Source: Fimenecus sp045593645 (GTDB taxonomy: Bacteria > Bacillota > Clostridia > Oscillospirales > Acutalibacteraceae). From it: a stretch of 7,942 nucleotides of DNA. Shown here in pieces: positions 1-4,898 of this stretch. The notes beneath the pieces are model-generated. The model did not search any database and was not told the origin of the DNA. It saw only the letters and a list, made by a program, of their open reading frames with translations. The stretch covers positions 1 through 7,942 of the forward strand of contig JAZNWZ010000068.1 in the NCBI GenBank assembly GCA_045593645.1, read 5' to 3'. Both the position numbers and the translations under genes were made by a program. Within the stretch, counting starts at the first letter, position 1; each line of letters begins with the position of its first letter.

Positions 1-81
1 GCTTTTTCGTGAAGTATTTACGGAAAGGATAGGATTAAAACCTATTAAATCCCTAATTGAGAGACCCCTTGACCTCTTTTT
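1..81. other. Left-edge stretch with no supported gene; weak hairpin only
   Basis: This stretch lies downstream of the pcrA stop codon. A weak imperfect hairpin can be drawn around 31-58 (ATAGG pairing with CCTAT, or TAGGGATT pairing with AATCCTA with a bulge on the minus strand), but no T-run follows it on the minus strand, so it is not a convincing pcrA terminator. On the plus strand a T-run at 77-83 follows only a 4-bp AGAG/CTCT stem (60-63 with 74-77), which is also weak. One plus-strand frame stays open from the left edge to 262, but nearly all of it lies antisense to pcrA. Confidence 0.5.
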
Positions 82-2424
82 TTATACTTTTTTTACGGCA
101 CCCATATTTGCCATAATCTTTTTTGTACCCACTTTATCAAATGCAATTTCCATAAGAGTGTCATTACCCATAGGTTTTAAAGAGAGAATCATTCCCCTAC
201 CAAAAACTCTATGCACAACCTCTTCCCCTACCATAAACTTTTCTGTTGATTTTTGTGTTTGAATACCAACACTAAAGCCACGAGAAACTGGTTTGTCAGG
301 TTTGTTTTGCTGTACATATTTATTTTGAATTGGCTTTTTAGGCTTAACAAGATTTTCACAACATTCCATAGGCAATTCATTTAAAAATCTTGATGGTGGA
401 TTATATTTTGTAGAGCCAAAAATCATTCGTGATTTTGTATTAAGCAAATATAATTTTTCTTTTGCTCTTGTTACACCAACATAGGCAAGTCTACGCTCTT
501 CTTCAATTTCAGAAGGGTCATACATTGACTGCATACCTGGAAATACACCTTCTTCAAGGCCTGGAATAAATACAACAGGGAATTCAAGTCCTTTTGATGC
601 ATGCAATGTCATTAAAACGACTTTTTCGTCAGTTTCATTGTAATTATCGATATCAGTCATAAGAGCAATTTCTTCAAGAAAATCAGACAAATCCGCCTCA
701 GGATTTTCATTTGAAAATTTAATAAGAGTTGAGTTTAACTCATCAAGGTTTTGAAGTCTTTCCTCATATTTTTCCTTATCACTTGCAAGTGATTCAGGGT
801 ATCCTGTTTCCATAAGTACAGTTTGGAAAACTGATGAAATAGATTCACGACTAAGCAAATCTGAAAAATTTTCAATCATTTGTGTAAACTCTATAAGCTT
901 TTGTGAGCTTCTTTTAAGTTTGTCATATTCATCTGAAGTCTTGAAAACTTGGAAAAGCGAAACACCAAGAGCATCTGCAATTGTTTTTGCAGTTTCAACA
1001 GTTGTTGCTCCTATTCCGCGTTTAGGAACATTAATAATACGCTCTAATCGAACATTGTCATCATGGTTTGCAATAACTGACAAATAAGCAATTGAATCTT
1101 TAATTTCCATACGGTCATAGAATTTATGTCCACCGAAAATTGTATATGGAATACCACTTCTAACAAGGCATCTTTCAATTGTATTGGACATTGAATTCAT
1201 TCGATACAATACAGCAATATCACTTAACTTATATTTTGAATTTGAAAGGTTTAAAATCTCGTCAACAATGTATTTACCCTCGCCGTATTCATCATCAAGA
1301 GTATTAAGTGTAACCTTATCACCTTTGCCATTATCTGTCCAGAGATTTTTACCTTTTCTTTGCTCATTTTTAGCAATAATCTCATTAGCAACATCAAGAA
1401 TATTTTGAGTTGAACGATAATTTTGCTCTAACCTAATTACTTGAGCATTTTTAAAATTCTTTTCAAAATTTAAAATATTTTCAATTGTTGCACCACGGAA
1501 TTTATAGATACTCTGGTCGTCATCACCAACAACACAGATATTGCTATATCCCTCTGCAAGAAGCTTTGTTAACACAAATTGCGCATGGTTTGTATCTTGA
1601 TATTCATCAACAAGTACATACTTAAATTTATTTTGATAGTATTCTCTAACATCACAGTTTTCTTTAAGCAATTTAACTGTATAAAAAATAATGTCATCAA
1701 AGTCCATTGCATCAGCATTTCTAAGTAACGACTGATATTTTTTATAGCACTCTGCAATTTTGCCTTCACGATAATTCCCACTACTTAAATTTGCATATTC
1801 TTCAGGCGAAACAAGCATATCTTTTGCACGACTAATTTCTGATAAAATTGACTTATGTGGTAAGAATTTATCGTCAATATTAAGTAAACGCTGACAATCC
1901 TTCATAACACGCTTACTGTCGTCAGTATCATAAACTGTGAAGCGAGAAGAAAAGCCCAAAAGAGAGGCATTTTTACGCAAAATACGAAGGCAAATTGAAT
2001 GGAATGTGCCTGCCCATATATCATTTGCAGATTCACCAAGTCTTAATGCTAATCTTTCTTTTAACTCATTAGCAGCCTTATTTGTAAAAGTAAAGGCAAG
2101 AATTTCCCAAGGGTTAGGACTGTCAACAGATAATGCTTTTTTAATATCGTCATAAACGCTTTCATTACCGTTTAAATAAGCTTGCATTAAATCTAATGTA
2201 GAATCATCATATCTGCCATAAATCTTGTCAGAATTGTATGCATGACCAAATTTAATAATATTTGCAATTCTATTAACAAGTACAGTTGTTTTTCCACTTC
2301 CTGCACCAGCAAGAATTAAAAGCGGTCCGTCAATAGATAAGACCGCTTTCATTTGCATATCATTCATTCTTGAAAATTCTTTTTTAATTATTTTGTTTCT
2401 TAATTCACAAATCTGTGATTGCAT
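82..2424 (-). CDS. pcrA: ATP-dependent DNA helicase PcrA (UvrD/Rep family, SF1A)
   Basis: PcrA is a 3'-5' SF1A helicase used in DNA repair, in clearing conflicts between replication and transcription, and in rolling-circle plasmid replication. All family motifs are visible in the 780-residue product: the Q-motif glutamine near 24, Walker A GAGSGKT 40-46, motif Ia TFTNKAA about 112-118, Ib GTFHS about 139-143, Walker B VDEYQDT 272-278, motif III GDDDQSIYKFRGA 300-312, motif IV QNYRST 334-339, motif V TLHASKGLEFP 606-616 and motif VI with YVGVTRAKEKL near 648-658. A basic linker then leads to a C-terminal Tudor-like domain (about 731-780, with GEEVVHRVFGRG), the region known in the family to contact RNA polymerase. 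About 45 residues (roughly 56-101) are inserted between motifs I and Ia relative to Bacillus PcrA. The ATG at 2424 is chosen because GGGAG (2435-2431) lies 6 nt upstream; an in-frame start at 2472 would overlap the preceding gene by 47 nt. It is the last gene of a three-gene operon. Confidence 0.96.
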   Translation of the reverse strand: MQSQICELRNKIIKKEFSRMNDMQMKAVLSIDGPLLILAGAGSGKTTVLVNRIANIIKFGHAYNSDKIYGRYDDSTLDLMQAYLNGNESVYDDIKKALSVDSPNPWEILAFTFTNKAANELKERLALRLGESANDIWAGTFHSICLRILRKNASLLGFSSRFTVYDTDDSKRVMKDCQRLLNIDDKFLPHKSILSEISRAKDMLVSPEEYANLSSGNYREGKIAECYKKYQSLLRNADAMDFDDIIFYTVKLLKENCDVREYYQNKFKYVLVDEYQDTNHAQFVLTKLLAEGYSNICVVGDDDQSIYKFRGATIENILNFEKNFKNAQVIRLEQNYRSTQNILDVANEIIAKNEQRKGKNLWTDNGKGDKVTLNTLDDEYGEGKYIVDEILNLSNSKYKLSDIAVLYRMNSMSNTIERCLVRSGIPYTIFGGHKFYDRMEIKDSIAYLSVIANHDDNVRLERIINVPKRGIGATTVETAKTIADALGVSLFQVFKTSDEYDKLKRSSQKLIEFTQMIENFSDLLSRESISSVFQTVLMETGYPESLASDKEKYEERLQNLDELNSTLIKFSNENPEADLSDFLEEIALMTDIDNYNETDEKVVLMTLHASKGLEFPVVFIPGLEEGVFPGMQSMYDPSEIEEERRLAYVGVTRAKEKLYLLNTKSRMIFGSTKYNPPSRFLNELPMECCENLVKPKKPIQNKYVQQNKPDKPVSRGFSVGIQTQKSTEKFMVGEEVVHRVFGRGMILSLKPMGNDTLMEIAFDKVGTKKIMANMGAVKKV

Positions 2425-2425
2425 A

Positions 2426-2962
2426 TTATTCTCCCAATTCGAAAAGGTTTCCACCAAAGCAATCAATACCAACTATTAGTGGAAAATCCTTAAATTCAAG
2501 TTTTTTTACAGATTCACAACCCAAATCATCAAAAGCAACAACTTCGCAACTTACAATACATTTTGAAGCTAATGCTCCTGCACCACCAATAGCACAGAGA
2601 TAAACTGCATTATTATTGATTATTGAATCACAAACTGCTTTTGAGCGTGGGCCTTTACCTATCATTGCTTTTAATCCTAAATCAAGCAATATTGGAGAGT
2701 ATTTATCCATTCTGCTTGAGGTGGTTGGACCACAACTACCTATTGCTAAACCATTAGGAGTTGGAGTAGGGCCAGCAAAATAAATAACTGCACCATCTAA
2801 TTCAAATGGCAATTCTTTGTTTTCATCAATAAGTTGCACTATTCTTTTGTGTGCAGCATCACGGGCAGTATAAACTGTGCCAGAAAGTAAAAATTTATCC
2901 CCTGCTTTTAAATTTTTGATTGCATCTGCAATATTAGAAGTATCTATAGAAATTTGAGTCAT
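2426..2962 (-). CDS. Class I fumarate hydratase / L(+)-tartrate dehydratase beta subunit
   Basis: This is the small C-terminal-type subunit of the two-subunit, oxygen-sensitive [4Fe-4S] hydro-lyases that interconvert fumarate and malate, or dehydrate tartrate, in the cytoplasm. The 178-residue length is typical of a stand-alone beta subunit. Family blocks are visible in order: SGTVYTARDAAHKR (27-40), GPTPTPNG (64-71), CGPTTSSRMD (77-86), MIGKG (100-104), GGAGALASK (126-134) and a C-terminal block LEFKDFPLIVGID (155-167). In class I fumarases the TTxxR and IGKG blocks belong to the substrate pocket. The iron-sulfur cysteines sit on the alpha subunit, which is absent here although it normally lies next to beta. 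The start is supported by AGAGGG (2972-2967) 4 nt upstream, overlapping the stop codon of the preceding gene. The stop codon is 1 nt before the pcrA ATG, which implies translational coupling. Fumarase versus tartrate dehydratase cannot be settled from beta alone. Confidence 0.92.
   Translation of the reverse strand: MTQISIDTSNIADAIKNLKAGDKFLLSGTVYTARDAAHKRIVQLIDENKELPFELDGAVIYFAGPTPTPNGLAIGSCGPTTSSRMDKYSPILLDLGLKAMIGKGPRSKAVCDSIINNNAVYLCAIGGAGALASKCIVSCEVVAFDDLGCESVKKLEFKDFPLIVGIDCFGGNLFELGE
2431..2435 (-). promoter_or_regulatory. Ribosome binding site of pcrA, inside the fumarase beta coding end
   Basis: GGGAG on the minus strand lies in the last codons of the fumarase beta gene and 6 nt before the ATG at 2424. 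It decides the pcrA start in favour of 2424 over the in-frame start at 2472 and suggests coupling of the two genes. Confidence 0.8.
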
Positions 2963-2971
2963 ACTACCCTC

Positions 2972-3748
2972 TTATTTCTTAAAATCAAATGAATCTGGTT
3001 GTATATTTAAATCGGCATTAAACTCTGTGTTTGGCTCATATGAAATATATGTAAGGCCACTTTCATCATTAGTTCTCTCAACTCTAACAGCATCGTCAGG
3101 TACATCGATATCAAAATCAATATTATGGGCTTCAATACCTGTTAAATCAGTGTGAATGTTTAAAAGTGATGATGCAGATGAGTTAAGTTTATTACCTAAT
3201 GCATACACATCCTTATGAATTTGTTCAAGTGAAGAGTTGAACTTTCTTGAAATAACATCAACTTCTTTTAATAACTGTTCAATTTCACTTGCTTCACGCT
3301 TAATGTCTTGACAAGCAATAGCACCAATATCTTTTGCTTTTGCTCTTGCATTATCAACAATTTCATCAGAATAACGACGAGCATCAATATATGCTGCACC
3401 AAGTTGCATTTCTGCTTTCTTAATCTTATCTGACTTTTCTTGGAATTCTGCAATTTTATCTGAAAACTCTTTATTCTCTTTTAAAGCATAATCAAGCTTA
3501 ACATTTAACTCAGCACATTCTCTTTCTTTTTCAAGAAGTTTTTCGTTAGTTGAAGCAAGATTTTCAAGGCGAATTTCAAGCTCGTCAATCTTATTTTTTA
3601 GTTCAAGTGCTTCATTTCTTTTTTCATCAAGTTGTTCTTGAATATTTGAAGTTTCTTGTTGAAGCTCCTCCACATATTTTAAGACATCAGCCTTTTTAAA
3701 GCCACCAAAAATAGAAGTTTTCATAACAGTTGAATCGTTTTTACTCAT
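2972..3748 (-). CDS. DivIVA-like coiled-coil protein
   Basis: This is a 258-residue, highly charged coiled-coil protein without signal peptide or membrane segment. The N-terminus (about 9-32) contains IFGGFKKADVLKYVEELQQE, which resembles the N-terminal DivIVA/GpsB segment (an F-x-G-[FY] turn, then a V-x-x-[FY]-[VL] helix). Long heptad-rich helices follow at about 28-112. A second block at 112-140, with AAYIDARRYSDEIVDNARAKA, resembles the alanine-rich helices of DivIVA-family proteins. A further helical part (about 150-205) leads into an acidic tail ending FDFKK. Such proteins bind the membrane at poles or septa and recruit division or wall-synthesis factors; that role is inference here. The ATG at 3748 is preferred because GGAG (3758-3755) precedes it by 6 nt; the GTG at 3760 contains that same GGAG. 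It is the first gene of the operon with fumarase beta and pcrA. It could instead be an unrelated coiled-coil structural protein. Confidence 0.72.
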   Translation of the reverse strand: MSKNDSTVMKTSIFGGFKKADVLKYVEELQQETSNIQEQLDEKRNEALELKNKIDELEIRLENLASTNEKLLEKERECAELNVKLDYALKENKEFSDKIAEFQEKSDKIKKAEMQLGAAYIDARRYSDEIVDNARAKAKDIGAIACQDIKREASEIEQLLKEVDVISRKFNSSLEQIHKDVYALGNKLNSSASSLLNIHTDLTGIEAHNIDFDIDVPDDAVRVERTNDESGLTYISYEPNTEFNADLNIQPDSFDFKK

Positions 3749-3754
3749 AATTAT

Positions 3755-3758
3755 CTCC
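3755..3758 (-). promoter_or_regulatory. Ribosome binding site deciding the DivIVA-like start
   Basis: GGAG on the minus strand lies 6 nt before the ATG at 3748. The in-frame GTG at 3760 overlaps this site, so 3748 is the likely start. Confidence 0.75.
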
Positions 3759-3779
3759 ACTCACACACTATTTATGGAT

Positions 3780-3808
3780 ATTTTAACAGATTTTTATAAA
3801 TTTTACAA
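3780..3808 (-). promoter_or_regulatory. Sigma-A-like promoter of the DivIVA-like/fumarase beta/pcrA operon
   Basis: On the minus strand TTGTAA (3808-3803) is followed after exactly 17 nt by TAAAAT (3785-3780). Transcription would start near 3773, giving a leader of about 25 nt that contains the ribosome binding site. The -35 box lies inside one arm of an 11-bp inverted repeat. Confidence 0.65.
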
Positions 3809-3863
3809 CTATAATATATATTTTTTTAATTCTGTGGACATTTATTTAAAAAAGTTGTAAAAT
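3800..3863. repeat. 11-bp inverted repeat spanning the divergent promoters
   Basis: ATTTTACAACT at 3800-3810 is the exact reverse complement of AGTTGTAAAAT at 3853-3863, so the arm centres are 53 bp apart. The left arm covers the -35 box of the minus-strand operon promoter and the right arm covers the -10 box of the plus-strand hydrolase promoter. The arms could be binding sites for a shared regulator, or a by-product of two similar promoter elements in A+T-rich DNA. Confidence 0.5.
3835..3863 (+). promoter_or_regulatory. Sigma-A-like promoter of the alpha/beta hydrolase gene
   Basis: TGGACA (3835-3840), a 17-nt spacer and TAAAAT (3858-3863) match the vegetative promoter pattern. The predicted start near 3870 leaves a very short leader that begins at the ribosome binding site GAGGTG (3871-3876), 9 nt before the ATG at 3886. 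Confidence 0.65.
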
Positions 3864-3885
3864 ATTGTCAGAGGTGATTAATTAA

Positions 3886-4854
3886 ATGAAAAAGGATACA
3901 AAAAAGATTTTAAAAACTGTTGGTGTAATTGGTGCAACTGCCACTGCAACATATTTTGCAATGGGAAATATTTTTTACTATATAACATTAACCAAACAAG
4001 GTCTTGATAGTGCAATTTCAAAGGCAATTGCTCGACCAAACAAAGGTGGAGATGAATACACTGATTTCCTTAATGCTGAATTGGATAAAGGCAAGGTTTG
4101 GTTTGATAATATCACTAAAGAAAAAATTGCAATTCGTTCAAGTGATGACAAGAAAAACATTCACGCTGACTTTATTTTTGCAGAAAAAGAAACTGATGTT
4201 TGTGTAGTTGCAGTTCACGGCTATACATCATCACCAAGAAATATGGGCGTTTATGCAAAGAAATATCACGAAATGGGCTTTGATGTTTTGATGCCTAGTT
4301 TAAATGGCCATGCTGACAGTGAAAAGAATGTAATCACAATGGGCTGGGAAGATAGAATTGACCTTATTTCTTGGATTAACTATCTTGTTGAGAGCAATCC
4401 TAATATTAAAATTATCATTCACGGTGTATCAATGGGTGCTGCAACAACAATGATGGCGACTGGCGAAGATTTGCCAGACAATGTAAAAGTTGCCGTTGCT
4501 GATTGTGGTTATACATCTGTTTGGGATATATTTAGTAATAAAATATCAAAAATGAAAATGCACGATTTTCCAATGCTTTATAGTGCAAATACAGTTAACA
4601 AGGCTTATTCGGGTTTTAATTTTAAAGAAGCATCGTCTGTTGAACAATTGAAAAAATCAAAAACTCCAACTATCTTTCTTCATGGTGAAAAAGACAAGTT
4701 TGTTCCATATGAAATGTTGGATAAAGTTTATGACGCTGCAGCTTGTGAAAAAGAAAAAGTAACAATTCCAAATGCACCACACGCAAGAAACGCTTGTGCA
4801 GACCCTGAATTATATTGGAATTCGATTATTAGTTTTATTAGTAAATACATATAA
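3886..4854 (+). CDS. Membrane-anchored alpha/beta hydrolase (serine hydrolase, S33/YqkD-like)
   Basis: The 322-residue product has an alpha/beta-hydrolase fold. A short basic N-terminus (MKKDTKK) precedes a hydrophobic stretch at about 11-34 with no clear cleavage site. It is therefore probably a signal anchor, with the catalytic domain outside the membrane. Catalytic signatures appear in order: HGYTSSP (111-117, oxyanion-hole region), the nucleophile elbow G-V-S-M-G with Ser182, HGEKD with the likely catalytic Asp270, and APHARN with the likely catalytic His299. That is a complete triad. Family members are esterases, lipases or peptidases annotated as alpha/beta hydrolase or serine aminopeptidase S33; the substrate cannot be read from the sequence. 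GAGGTG at 3871-3876 supports the start. The gene is transcribed alone, divergently from the DivIVA-like operon, and is closed by the terminator at 4869-4895. Confidence 0.9.
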   Translation: MKKDTKKILKTVGVIGATATATYFAMGNIFYYITLTKQGLDSAISKAIARPNKGGDEYTDFLNAELDKGKVWFDNITKEKIAIRSSDDKKNIHADFIFAEKETDVCVVAVHGYTSSPRNMGVYAKKYHEMGFDVLMPSLNGHADSEKNVITMGWEDRIDLISWINYLVESNPNIKIIIHGVSMGAATTMMATGEDLPDNVKVAVADCGYTSVWDIFSNKISKMKMHDFPMLYSANTVNKAYSGFNFKEASSVEQLKKSKTPTIFLHGEKDKFVPYEMLDKVYDAAACEKEKVTIPNAPHARNACADPELYWNSIISFISKYI

Positions 4855-4868
4855 TCAAAGCAAAAGAA

Positions 4869-4895
4869 AAACCTCTATGGATTCCATAGAGGTTT
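4869..4895. terminator. Bidirectional rho-independent terminator between convergent genes
   Basis: AAACCTCTATGG (4869-4880) pairs perfectly with CCATAGAGGTTT (4884-4895) around the 3-nt loop ATT. On the plus strand it is followed by ATTTTATTT and on the minus strand by TTTTCTTTTG. It sits in the 44-nt gap between the hydrolase stop (4854) and the stop of the convergent glucosaminidase gene (4899), so it can end both transcripts. Confidence 0.92.
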
Positions 4896-4898
4896 ATT

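Noticed and set aside
31..58. A hairpin downstream of pcrA considered as its terminator.
   Set aside because: The stem is short or bulged and no T-run follows on the minus strand.
2..262. A plus-strand frame open from the left edge, whose first residues (LFREVFTERIGLKP) faintly recall the last helix of AraC-type DNA-binding domains.
   Set aside because: About two thirds of it is antisense to the pcrA end, the continuation is low-complexity and hydrophobic, and no start is visible. The resemblance is too short to support a gene.
1184..1408. A plus-strand open frame of 74 codons inside pcrA.
   Set aside because: It lies antisense within a clear helicase gene, shows no family motif and has no supported ribosome binding site.
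3268..3453. A 61-codon minus-strand frame overlapping the DivIVA-like gene.
   Set aside because: It is the same strand in a shifted frame, Lys/Gln-rich as expected of a shadow of a coiled-coil gene, and has no independent start signal.
3832..3841. A DnaA-box-like sequence (ATGTCCACA on the minus strand) near the divergent promoters.
   Set aside because: It matches the consensus TTATCCACA at only 7 of 9 positions and is a single copy, so there is no support for an origin or DnaA regulation.
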